DNA of 64,000 bases. Source: Hypericum androsaemum. Lineage: Eukaryota > Streptophyta > Magnoliopsida > Malpighiales > Hypericaceae. Positions 34,172-44,881 of the stretch are shown here, piece after piece. Where the stretch lies: assembly GCA_963995505.1 (NCBI GenBank), contig OZ023190.1, forward strand, positions 16,114,092 through 16,178,091. The letters run 5' to 3'. The stretch's first letter is position 1, and each line of letters starts with the position of its first letter. The translations under genes and the position numbers were made by a program. The notes under the pieces are model-generated. The model did not search any database. It worked only from the letters and a program-made list of their open reading frames with translations, and had not been told where the DNA came from.

Positions 34172-35540
34172 GGAAATTTCTTGCACATTCTCACACAACA
34201 AGAAATGGGTTTTCCCTTCTAGATTGTGTACTGTAAGAGAAGCAATTAAGTAATGTCACTAATTTTCAAACTTTACGTATACTCGATGTTAGGCAGGCAC
34301 ATATTATGTACGTGGATTATGATAAACACGAAGGGGGATTGCTTGTAGAAAATGAGGAATGTTAGTCCACGCTCCCTTTCCCTTCAATGTATCTGATATA
34401 TATATATATATATCTCGTTATAATGCAAACCCAGATTCTGCGCGTCGAATATTGATTAGTTGCGTTTTTTTTCTTTTCTACACGTGGCATAGGGTGATAG
34501 AATTCTGGTTCTTTTAGTAACTAATTTAACGACCTTTTTAGGCAGCTAAGAATTAAGCCAAACTATAGCTGAAATCGGAAAAGGGGAAAGAATATGTTGA
34601 CTTTGTTCTACGTTCAAAAAATATTCACTTTATCGAAAACGTATTGGAACTTCTATACTGCAATGAGCAATCAAAATAATTTTGAACTTTCCTCCCTTAA
34701 TAAATTGTTCACTGGCCACTAAATTTGTTGATCCACATAATAATTGTATTATTGCCGACGTGGAGGTCAGGTTCAAGAATCAGCCCTGGGCCCCACAAAG
34801 TCCAAGTAATCATCGTGCGTTTGGTGAATTCGTGGGCCATGGACGTGTGAAGTGACTTGGGCCGAACAACACGTAACCGGGCCAGCTCCCCTCACTGTGG
34901 TCTTCAATCGAGAAAGGCATTCAAGACAAAATAGAATAATAAATAGGAAAAGTTGGTTTTCGTTTTTTTTTTTTTGTAATTTGGACTTTTTTACAAAGTT
35001 ACATGTGATATTTTTAATCAATTGTTAATTTCTTTTTGTCGCATCTACGACATGTCATTAATTTTTCTTCTCATCTATCCTAACATGGTAAGTGAAATCC
35101 TTCTAAATTATTAAGAATTCTAACCCCTATTCGACCGACAGTTGTATAACAACGACGAAGTCGCAAGAAAGTTTAGGTGGTTCAATACCACATTCCTGCG
35201 TCCTAATTGCATGAGTGATGGTTCGACATCACATATCTAATTTTGAAGCTTTTCGTTTTTGTAGATGGCCCTCTCTTCAACTCGCACACTTTTTTATTGG
35301 CAAACAAAAAAGGTTCACACACTTGCATTAGTTTCTTGCATTTGCGCCAAGGGGGTCAGGGATACATTAACTTGACTTGTCACATCGGAATGGGGCCCAC
35401 TGCATTTTGCAGCAGGAAGAACCAGGATCGTAGCGGGACCCACTCCTCGAGATACGTGCTAGCCTAACACTCTATTCTGACGCGCGTGGTTTTCAGCACA
35501 CTGCGTCAGGCGGTGGATGGACGAGGTGCGAAGAGGGATA
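34172..35540. other. Intergenic: LOR upstream region
   Basis: No gene recognised. Confidence 0.5.
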
Positions 35541-35549
35541 ATAAATTAA

Positions 35550-35991
35550 GGGAAAAGTCCACTTTAGTACCCTGTGGTATCGCCCAAAATTACTTTAGTA
35601 CCCCGTGGTAAAAAACCGATCAATCGAGTCATACTTATTCCAATTAACATCAAAAAGGTCCTCGGGCAGCTGCCCGGACCTGCCCGAACTTACCCGAACC
35701 CTGCCCAAACTACGTGGCCAGCCACGTCACCAAATTTTGATGGCGTGGCGCCATGTGGACATCCATCTCCTTCCCTCCTCATCCTCCTCCCCGTCCTCCT
35801 CCTCCTCCTCTCCACGTGGCTGGCCACGTAGTTCGGGCAGAGTTCGGGTAGGTTCGGGCAGGTCCGGGCAGCTACCCGAGGACCTTTTTGATATTAATTG
35901 AAATAAGTATGACTCGATAAATCAGTTTTTTACCACAGGGTACTAAAGTAATTTTAGACGATACTACAGGGTACTAAAGTAGACTTTTCCC
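35550..35991. mobile_element. MULE-type foldback MITE (442 bp) with perfect 9-bp TSD
   Basis: Perfect duplication ATAAATTAA at 35541-35549 and 35992-36000. The ends are GGGAAAAGTCCACTTTAGTA and its near complement, and the arms pair for about 190 bp each (GTACCCTGTGGTA, CAGCTGCCCGGACCTGCCCG, CTACGTGGCCAGCCACGT). The short loop is CT-rich. It defines a second MULE family, also seen at 36452 and 42083. Confidence 0.92.
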
Positions 35992-36451
35992 ATAAATTAA
36001 TAATACCCTACGTGCTGCAACCCATTCTAAAACTTTATTTTGTCCAACCATAGTTTGTTTTCATAAAACTAACAGACGCGAGTCTTCTCCGGTACCGACT
36101 CTGAACAATTTCTAAGGTAACTCATCCTAAAACTATTCTTAGTCAAATTTGCTTAATTTTTAAAGATTTCTTATGAAGTGTGTCATCTAAGAAAATATAC
36201 TTTATTCATATAGATATTACAAAAATTAAATTATTTAAATATTTTTAACATTTCTTTAACGAGATTTTACAACTGGTGTAAAAAAAATAGTGCTAATTAT
36301 TGTTGCTCAATTTCTCTCCCTTTTAGTGTGTGGTAGAAAATATTCATTTTTTAAAAATAACATGTAATGCTTCTTTAGCTAATTTTAGTGCCCAGTGGAA
36401 TTACTAGGCAGAGATAGGAATCCACTAGAAAAGGAAAAGTAATAAAATAAA

Positions 36452-37893
36452 AGGAAAATTCCACTTAAGTATTCTGTAGTATAACAAAAAATCAAATCAG
36501 TACACTATAATTTAAAACGTATTAATTAAGTCAAACTTATTCCAATTAAAATCAATTAGAGGCCCAGATAACTACATCAAAATCTAATACTGACGTGGCA
36601 TCACATGGCATCCCCTCTCTCCTCCCCACATCCACCAAGCGTTCCATTATTTTCTAAAAAGCTTCAAAGATTGAAAAGAAAACCCAACAATATCATCTAG
36701 TGAATTAACCCATTCCAATGAATTTTCAAGTGAATTAAAACGGGTATAAGCGAAAAGAACTATACTTATAAAAAAAAGCGAAAAGAACTACAACGCCCCA
36801 GAAAGAAAAATCGAAGATCGAGAAATCTGGTGGTCCGTACGTGCGGGTGAAGGTGGCCATGGATCTCCACCGGGAGGAGGAGGCGCTGCCATTGTCGCCG
36901 AGGAGATGAGTGGGGAAGACAGGCGGCAGGGGCAGGCAGAGGTGTAAAGGAAGCGCCTTAAATTAGGGTTTCGCAGAGCTACCGAAGCCATCTTCTTCTT
37001 CAGGTAGAAAGAGAGGGTTTTGTGGGTTTTAGGAGTTGTTTTTGTTGGGGGAAACGGGTGGTGGTGGGTTCAAACTTCAACGGAGAGAGAGAGAGAGAGA
37101 GTGGGAGTAGTGCGTTTAAGGTTTTAAGCTGTTTTGATGGGTTGGTCTCCTCGATCAGCCGCAATCCCCACCGACCTCCCCGTGGTGGGCCCCACTCGTC
37201 AGATCTACGTCGTCGGTCACCTCGATCAGCTGCATCAGGCTTTTCGTGGCCGGCCCCGAGCTCCGTTCCCTCGCCACCGCCATCGCCATCGCCAGGTTCA
37301 TCCCCCTGCCCGTCGCGGCTGGTGGGCCCGCCTCCTCCAACTCTCTTCCTCGTTGTCGTCGTGGTGGATGATGGTGACGGCAAGGGTGTTTGTCGCTGCG
37401 GCCGCCCGTGGGGCTCCACGTGGCGCCGCAGCAGCCACCGAGGCCCTTGAAGGGCAACCTCTGCTTGAGATTCCTCCTCTACCCCGTCATCGCATTTACG
37501 CCATTCTACGAAATTGGCGCACCTTTTGCCTTTAACAAGCCAGTTTCTCACCTGTGGGTCCACCTTTTTTGGGTTTTGGTTGGTTAGAGTTTCTGTTGTG
37601 TTTTGGTTTGTAGGATGAGGATGGTTTTGGGGAAGGAGATGATGAGATACAGGGAAGAAGGAGATGAGTGGGAAGAAAGAGAGGGGAAAGAGGAGAAAGT
37701 GGATGTTGTCACATGGCGCCACTTCAGCATCGAAATTCTGATGTGGCTGATATGGGTGGCAAGGCAAAGCTCGGGCGCCCGGACCTCTAATTGATTTTGA
37801 TTAGAATAAATTTAACTCAATTGATATATTTTAAACTATAGGATACTGACTTGATTTTTTGCGATACTACATAGAATAAAGTAGACTTTTTTC
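36452..37893. mobile_element. MULE of the GGGAAAAGTCC family with GC-rich cargo (about 1.4 kb)
   Basis: The left arm (36452-36620) carries GGAAAATTCCACTTAAGTA, ACTTATTCCAATTAAAATCA and ATTAGAGGCCC. The right arm (37690-37893) carries the complements, ending ATAAAGTAGACTTTTTTC. The arms are more diverged than in the 35550 copy and no 9-bp duplication is visible, so this is an older insertion. Confidence 0.75.
36780..37590. pseudogene. GC-rich captured sequence, parent gene not identified
   Basis: Minus-strand frame at 36991 begins MASVALRNPNLRRFLYTSAC, looking like an organelle-targeting leader. Around 37100-37590 several overlapping open frames exist on both strands, one with PATKSLMQLIEVTDDVDLTS. 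None is a complete protein. The arms of a MULE surround it, so I read it as chimeric gene-fragment cargo. Confidence 0.45.
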
Positions 37894-37902
37894 TAAGACC
37901 AC

Positions 37903-39926
37903 TCACACCCACGCTGCTGGGGCTGGGTTGGGTCTAATGGAAAAAAAATATAATTAAAAATAAAGCAAAAAGAAAATCAAGGCCACGGCTCCGACGTCTT
38001 GACAGGCCCCCAACCACGGCCCTCGGCCCATAGTTTTTTTTTTTTGCTTTTCAATATACTTTAGTTATACTTAGCATAATGTTATTCGATAAAAATATAA
38101 TATTTTGTATTTTGTATTCTCTATAAATTGAGCCTAATATTTTTAAATTCATATAGAGTTTAATTTTTTAATTTTCGATGAAAATTCGTATAAGTAATAC
38201 ATGTATGTGGATGAGAGAGAAATTAATTATTTATTTTGTGGCCTAGGTTGTGATGGGTTGTGGATATGGATAGATAAATATTTAATTGAATTGAGTTGGA
38301 TGTAGATAATAAAAAAATTATTTATTTATTTTGTGACCTAAGTTAGGGTGGGTTGCAGGTGTGGATAGTCTAAAAGAAATAAGCCACACGTGAGGAGAGA
38401 GCTGTTAAATTCGTTTCTGTCAATATCTGGGTTTCTAAAACTTGTGCCCTGGTGGGCATCAAAATTAGAGCCTGAAAAAATCCTTAAAATATCCAGATTT
38501 TGTCAAAATAACCAAATAAGAAAAACAAACATGTCATACGCAACCATCACGTGTTACTTCAGCTGCTGCATCGTGCTTTACGCTTCCCCTCTCTGCCACC
38601 CCACTCAAAACGACTCACAATTTTTTACCTTCCCTTCCTTCGTTTACGCGTATTCTTTCTATCGTTCCCACTTTATCAGATATTTGAGAATAAAAATTTA
38701 TGCTGATAGATAAAATTGAACTTTGAATTGGAAAGGAGTCTAAAATATTTTTTAAACAGATTTTACCATATTAGTTTAGATTCTTTAACATAACTACTTA
38801 ATTATAGAGATAAATTTTGAATTAAAATAATTACATATCGGGTTGTATTGATCTAAATATTCGATGTTCCTTGTTTAATTTAATTGAATCTCTCATAAGC
38901 AAAAACACAAATGAAATACTTGATTTTTTCTCCTTGGAAGAGTTGAGCAAAATTTTATTTATTATATATAAAAGTACATATCAGTAGGTATACATAACTC
39001 TATTACGCGATTCCCAATGGAATACTTGCACTCACATTTCACGAGTTTTCAAGAGATGGAATAATTTTGTTCCATTTTCCAAAGTAACCGATCCATTTCT
39101 GCCGTCGTCATTTAATTTAAATATGGAGTTTAATAAAATAATGTGAGAGCAGGTTGATGTTGTTATACAACTTTACTTTTGCATAACATGATAAGTAAAT
39201 TTAATTGTTACAATCTTTGACACTTTTATTTTTTTCATAATATTATAAGTAGTGTAAATATTGTTTTAACAGTTACGTAGTTTTTACCTACCAAAAAATC
39301 AGTTATGTAGTTCTGCTCTAAAATTTATAGTTGCAAACTTGAACGATGCTCCATTTTAAATTAGTTAATAAAACAAGAACTTTCCATCTAGTATATAGGA
39401 AAATATTTCGATGTGAAAAAATCAGGCAGTTCTATTTTAATCTATTTTCGAGTTAAACGTGGGTTTAATACAATCGAAAATGACCACTGTCATTTATTAA
39501 TAATCAGTCAGTAGCCGTCTTCTCGAGACAACAAAACTTCAATAAAACAGTTATGGCACAACCGATATATTGACGATCAATCATACCTCAAGGATTTCAG
39601 CAAATTCAATGTATGCTTTATTAAAATTACTTTGAATAATAAAAAAATAATGACAGCATAGAAGATCGAATAATAATACTTCAAACACATCCTTAATAAT
39701 CGCCAAATTAATTTTAATGCACAGTCCTCAATATGTTATTTCCTCCAAATATAATATGTCAAAATAAACATGTAGAGTCGTTTTCGACATTCATGCATTG
39801 TTTCTCCGCAATAGTACAATTAGCTGACGTTGCTTATTACTCTATCAAATTACACTATTGTTTTACTGGAAAAGTGAACAAACAATTAAAGTGAAATCCA
39901 CAATAATTTTCTCAGTTTGTACTACT
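37903..39926. other. Intergenic, AT-rich
   Basis: No gene recognised on either strand in about 2 kb. Confidence 0.5.
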
Positions 39927-40053
39927 CTCAAATACGGGGTGGATTCGATGAGGACTAAAGCAAACTAAAATCACGGCCACATGTAAACAAATATCACTAC
40001 ACATATAAATCAATATCACTTCACTTGCAAACCAATATCACTTGATAAGTTAT

Positions 40054-40565
40054 TGTTGGACCTGATTGGGCCCAGGCCCATCAGGCAAAATTGTTGGGCG
40101 TGACGTGGCGCTGACGCAGCTGACGCCAGAGTTGGCGGCCCACGTGGCACGCTGTCGTGCTGCCACGTGGCAAAGATAGGGGTGGCTTTGCCACGTGGCA
40201 TGTCACCTGGCGGACATGCGGCCCAGAAGTGCCACGTGGTAGCCATGCGTGCCACTTGGCGCGTTCTGATTATAGGGAAATTCGGCTGAACCAAAAAGAA
40301 ATTCTCCACACAACCACCCAAAAGAAAGGCAAAATTTTGGAATAGTCCCTGAGTTTTGATCAGATTTTCAATAGAGAAAATCTCGTGAAAATCAATTACG
40401 AATCCGTTATAACGTGATCGTAATTCGACTGGCACGAAGACATAGTCGACCCGAACCTGTGGACCTCTTGCTTCAACAAGTAAGTGATTTATTATTAATG
40501 AATTAGTTTGTTAATTAATCAAGTTTAACATGTAATTGCTTATTAATTATACGTTAAAACTAACA
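40054..40565. mobile_element. Probable solo LTR (512 bp) nested in the MULE
   Basis: Begins TGTTGG, ends AACTAACA (TG...CA rule), flanked by the 5-bp duplication GTTAT at 40049-40053 and 40566-40570. No internal retrotransposon domains, consistent with LTR-LTR recombination. It contains four CACGTG G-boxes (40141, 40164, 40192, 40233). It is not the LTR of the copia element at 51390. Confidence 0.75.
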
Positions 40566-40641
40566 GTTATTCACCATCAAATTTAAATATATTCTTTTAC
40601 AATCGAATCTAATAACACAAAATTTAGTCCCAACTAAAAAT

Positions 40642-41225
40642 CAAGGTTTTTAAATACGCGGTCCGACCGGCGGTTCAACCGGTCGGACCGCGATTCGGTA
40701 AGAAGGGCGTACCGGGTTTGCTCGTTGAAACGCCAACCTTACGAACCGCCCAAAATCCGGTCAGACCGGGCGGTTCGTACGGAAAACTGACCCGGAAATT
40801 TCGGGTTCGTAAGGTTTTTTGCTTAAAACTTGAAAATTAAACCAAAATTTTCCAACTTAGAACATCGAGAAAAATATGATCGAAACTCTTACCCCCAAAT
40901 CGTGGAAAAAAAACCCCAAGACCCACGAAATCGTGAAGGGTGGTTTTTTACTTTTCTTAGAATTAAAATGAATGCTTGTTTAAATTGGAAGGGAAATAAG
41001 TTTATATATATTATTAATAGTGGGCCTTATTTCTCCATGTTGGGCCGGAGATTTTTAACCAAACAAGTAATGGTGGGCCTTATTAATATTGGTGGCACTT
41101 CTAAAACATTAATATATAAGTAAAAAAATTACCCGGTCCGACCGGCGGTTCAACCGGTCGGACCGTTCGACCCGGAGTTCGGCCCAAAATCCGGGTCGAT
41201 CTCCGGGTCGTATTTGAAAACCTTG
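40642..41225 (+). mobile_element. hAT-type MITE copy 1 (584 bp) with perfect 8-bp TSD
   Basis: Perfect duplication CTAAAAAT at 40634-40641 and 41226-41233. Terminal repeats CAAGGTTTTTAAATACG and CGTATTTGAAAACCTTG; hAT elements make 8-bp duplications and often start CA(A/G)GG. Subterminal GGTCCGACCGGCGGTTCAAC palindromes near each end. The 97-codon frame inside has no known domain. Confidence 0.92.
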
Positions 41226-41426
41226 CTAAAAATAAGTATTATTTAGTCTTCACTCAATTTGATTTTCCCAAATACACAGAAGTTACGATGACCCACCAAA
41301 ATCTACGACGCTATCGATCGAAGACGGTCAGAGTCCCATCATTGTCTCAATAATCAGTCCCCGGACCGCAGAAACAAGGAAGGAGAGAGAGTGTGTCTGT
41401 TAAAGAATATATTTTATACTTTTATA

Positions 41427-42010
41427 CAAGGTTTTCAAATACGACCCGGAGATCGACCCGGATTTTGGGCCGAACTCCGGGTCGAACGGTCCGACCGGTT
41501 GAACCGCCGGTCGGACCGGGTAATTTTTTTACTTATATATTAATGTTTTAGAAGTGCCACCAATATTAATAAGGCCCACCATTACTTGTTTGGTTAAAAA
41601 TCTCCGGCCCAACATGGAGAAATAAGGCCCACTATTAATAATATATATAAACTTATTTCCCTTCCAATTTAAACAAGCATTCATTTTAATTCTAAGAAAA
41701 GTAAAAAACCACCCTTCACGATTTCGTGGGTCTTGGGGTTTTTTTTCCACGATTTGGGGGTAAGAGTTTCGATCATATTTTTCTCGATGTTCTAAGTTGG
41801 AAAATTTTGGTTTAATTTTCAAGTTTTAAGCAAAAAACCTTACGAACCCGAAATTTCCGGGTCAGTTTTCCGTACGAACCGCCCGGTCTGACCGGATTTT
41901 GGGCGGTTCGTAAGGTTGGCGTTTCAATGAGCAAACCCGGTACGCCCTTCTTACCGAATCGCGGTCCGACCGGTTGAACCGCCGGTCGGACCGCGTATTT
42001 AAAAACCTTG
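41427..42010 (-). mobile_element. hAT-type MITE copy 2 (584 bp), inverted, perfect 8-bp TSD
   Basis: Perfect duplication CTTTTATA at 41419-41426 and 42011-42018. Same length as copy 1 and almost identical in reverse orientation; I noticed one C/T difference (CTCGTTG versus CTCATTG). Its independent target duplication shows a separate insertion, not a segmental inversion. Confidence 0.93.
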
Positions 42011-42082
42011 CTTTTATAGTGTATGGTATTCGGACATTCAACTTAAAATTAGATCGAATTTTTTAAAGTTGTAAAAAAAATT

Positions 42083-43196
42083 GGGAAAAGTCCACTTAAC
42101 TACCATATGGTATCACAAAAAATCAAGTTAATACCCTGTGGTTCAAAACGTATCAATTGAGTCAAACTTATTCCAATTAACATCAATTAGAGGCCCGGGC
42201 AGCTGCCCGAGCCCTGCCCGTCTTGCCCCGACCCTGCCCCGCCACGTGGACCAGCCACATCAGATTTCTCTGATGATGTGGCGCCACGTGTACATCACCA
42301 CTCTCCTTCTTCCCTTCTTTCTTCTTCCCTCTCTCTTCCCCCGCAAAACATCACCCCTTCTCCGACCACCACCCTCCGCCGCCGCATCAACTCCACCATA
42401 ATTACCCTCAAAATTAGAACAATAATCTCATAGCTTCCCAATCTCTATCTTCCTTGTTATCGGAAGACTTCGCCTCCCATGTTAAACGCCACCGCGATGG
42501 CTGGGGGAGAAGGAGGCGGAGGTGGAGAAGGCCACCCGTCAAAACACCGAGTTGCAGGGGCGAGCGGCCTAGCTCACCGTCGAGGCCCAAGTCTGGCAGG
42601 ATAAGGCTCGGGCCCAGGAGGCCGCCGCCGCCTCCCTCCTCCCTCTTGTTGAGGGACTTCCAGGCAGCGGCAAGGACGCAGTACAGCTCCTCCACCTCTC
42701 CTCCCTCGCCCCTCCACCAAGGCCAGAGACAGGCGATGTTCTCTGTGAAACAAGGTCGGCAAGGGGGCGGGGACTGGGGCGGGTCTCACCAGGACGAGGA
42801 GGAAGTGGTAGAGGAGAAGAGGGAGCGGCGGTCGTTAGAGGGAATCGGAAAGGTGTGGAATCGGGAGCCTCTAACGGCAAGTAACCGGTTCTCTCTTGGA
42901 TTTGTTTGACTGGAGTAGGAGAAGAGAGAGAGAGAGAGGATGAGAGTGGGGAAGGAGGAGAGAAAGGGGAAGGAGGAGGGAGGGATGCCACGTGGCGATA
43001 TGTCATCAACGAACTCTGATGTGGTTGGTCCACGTGGCGGGGCAGGGTCGGGGCAAGACGGGCAGGGCTCGGGCAGCTGCTCGGGCCTCGAATTGATGTT
43101 AATTGGAATATGTTTGACTCAATTGATACGTTTTCAACCATAGGGTACTAACTTGATTTTTCGTGATACCACATAGTACTTAAGTGGACTTTTCCC
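42083..43196. mobile_element. MULE of the GGGAAAAGTCC family (1114 bp), gene-capturing, perfect 9-bp TSD
   Basis: Perfect duplication AAAAAAATT at 42074-42082 and 43197-43205. The arms (42083-42300 and 42985-43196) pair through GGGAAAAGTCCACTTAA, TCAATTGAGTCAAAC, GGGCAGCTGC and GCCACGTGGACCA. The interior is a GC-rich gene-like sequence with a (GA)n tract near 42920. Confidence 0.92.
42440..42900 (+). pseudogene. Captured fragment resembling a BOI-related RING E3 ligase
   Basis: Plus-strand frame from 42495 reads WLGEKEAEVEKATRQNTELQ then, after an in-frame TAG, LTVEAQVWQDKARAQEAAAA. This heptad-rich segment resembles the coiled-coil just before the C-terminal RING of BOI/BRG-type E3 ligases. 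No RING cysteines follow, so only an internal piece was captured. The identification rests on one short block and is moderate. Confidence 0.5.
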
Positions 43197-43599
43197 AAAA
43201 AAATTAAACGTTGTGGGTTACCCAAATGCACAGAAGTTATCATCTCTGCGTACTACTCCCAAATACACAGAAGTTACCCAGTTCGGTCTCCTCTTTTTTT
43301 ATGTTCCCTCTCTGTTCCGCTCCCCCTACAAATAAAGTCCACCGATCACCAGCAAAACAGTACATAGTACCATAACATAATGGCGCATTATATGTTCACT
43401 GCATTAAAAAGTATAATGTACATTGCTTTTCATCCTTGGGTCGAATTCTCACTTCTCAGTCCTGCCACATCTTTCCATTAATTTTCTTGGTCAAAACTAC
43501 AAGATATTATTCAAATACTTATTAGATTAATAAATAATCTATATTGAATATAAACATAAAGTATGACCTATCTCTTACAAATTGATAAATGTCCTACAC

Positions 43600-44090
43600 G
43601 GTGGTGGCTTTTCCGTTTCGGGACCGGATTTGGTCATGGAACCCCGTTTCCAGGATCGTCCTGGACCTATTTCAGGCGACCCATTGTTTTATAACTGGGC
43701 GACCCATTGTATGATAACTGAGCGAACCATCACATCATAACTGGGCGAACCAGCGCTTGTTCTGGACCTCATTTCGGGTCAACCATTCCATCATAACTGG
43801 GCGAACCATTCTATCATAACTAGGCAAACCATCACATCATAACTACGCGAGCCAGTGCGTGTTCCGGGACGGTCCATTCGTCCCATTCACGAATTTCGGG
43901 CAAACCATTCCATCAGAACTAGACGAACTATTGTATTATAACTAAGCAAACCAGTGCGTATTTTGAAAAAAAATCGGGACCACTTCAGGCGACCCATTGC
44001 ATCATAATTGAGCGACCTATAGTATCATATCTGACCGACCTATAGCGTGTGCTATGACGGTCCCGAACGAAAATACATATATAGGACCAA
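43600..44090. repeat. Repeat-array element with ~22-bp GCGAACCATTCCATCATAAC units
   Basis: About fifteen degenerate units of GCGACCCATTGTATGATAACTG type. The edges carry inverted TTTTCCGTTTCGGGACCG (left) and CGGTCCCGAACGAAAA (right), suggesting a non-autonomous DNA element. Ends and target duplication could not be fixed. The array is the same size class as GATATTGGTTT but different in sequence. Confidence 0.65.
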
Positions 44091-44881
44091 ATATCGTACC
44101 TTCTGGTTGTCATGTAAAATTATTTTCCTCCAATTTTCTGATCCTAGGTCGCAATTATCCTTGTCGGACCATGTAATTACTCCCACTGCAACACCCGCAC
44201 AGAAAATAAAATTATAATAAAAGAGAAACTTTTCGTATTATCTCAACAACCCCGACAAATAACCCACGATAAATAAATATCAATAGAACTTTTTGTTTCT
44301 TTTTTTGAAAGGTATAGAACTTTTTGTTCGATATCGCCTTTTATCTACCAATTATTTTTTTAAAGAGTAAATGTTTATAGAATGACAGACTTTCTTAGAT
44401 ATATACGACGTTTTATATTGTTAGGTTATATATTTTTCGATAGCCAATTATTAACTAGATTTTATTTTGTTAAAATTTTGACAAATATATAACAACATTA
44501 TCTTCATGAAATACTCATACTCGTTTTTTTTATTAATCTAAAATAACTCATTTATCCCGTTCGTATACAACCAATATATTGGGCTCGTCCCCTCAGACAA
44601 TTCCGTATTCCCTACTTCTACTAGTACTACTACATATAGCTCGATTACTTCTCCTCCTACTTTCTCCCTCTCATAATTTCTACATATACATTTCATCTGG
44701 GTCTCTCTCTTCTTTAACTTGCACAAATCTATACATGTTTGTGTACTAAAATGAGTATAAAACTCGATGTTTAGGTCAATCTGCCTGAATATTGCTAAAA
44801 GAAAGCGTCTTCAGGTTGCATAGCTAGTTATAATACATAGTTTATTATAGTAGTGAAGGAGTGCAATATTTTGGTACATGT
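44091..44881. other. Intergenic: G-gamma gene promoter
   Basis: No gene. A CT-rich stretch at 44655-44715 lies within the probable promoter/5' UTR. Confidence 0.5.

Larger units (their letters stand above)
39936..41266. mobile_element. Short repeat-array MULE interrupted by two later insertions
   Basis: Near-perfect flanks CTCAAATAC (39927-39935) and CCCAAATAC (41267-41275). Left end GGGGTGGATTCGATGAGGAC, right end TCTTCACTCAATTTGATTTT. It has three AATATCACTTCA-type units before 40048 and the family block TTATTCACCATCAAATTTAA after 40566. Removing the solo LTR and the hAT element plus one copy of each target duplication leaves about 220 bp, the size of its small sister copies. Confidence 0.8.

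Noticed and set aside
40830..41822. Identical 97-codon frames on opposite strands (40830-41123 and 41529-41822)
   Set aside because: Both lie inside the two hAT MITE copies; identity reflects the duplicated element and no transposase or other domain is recognisable.
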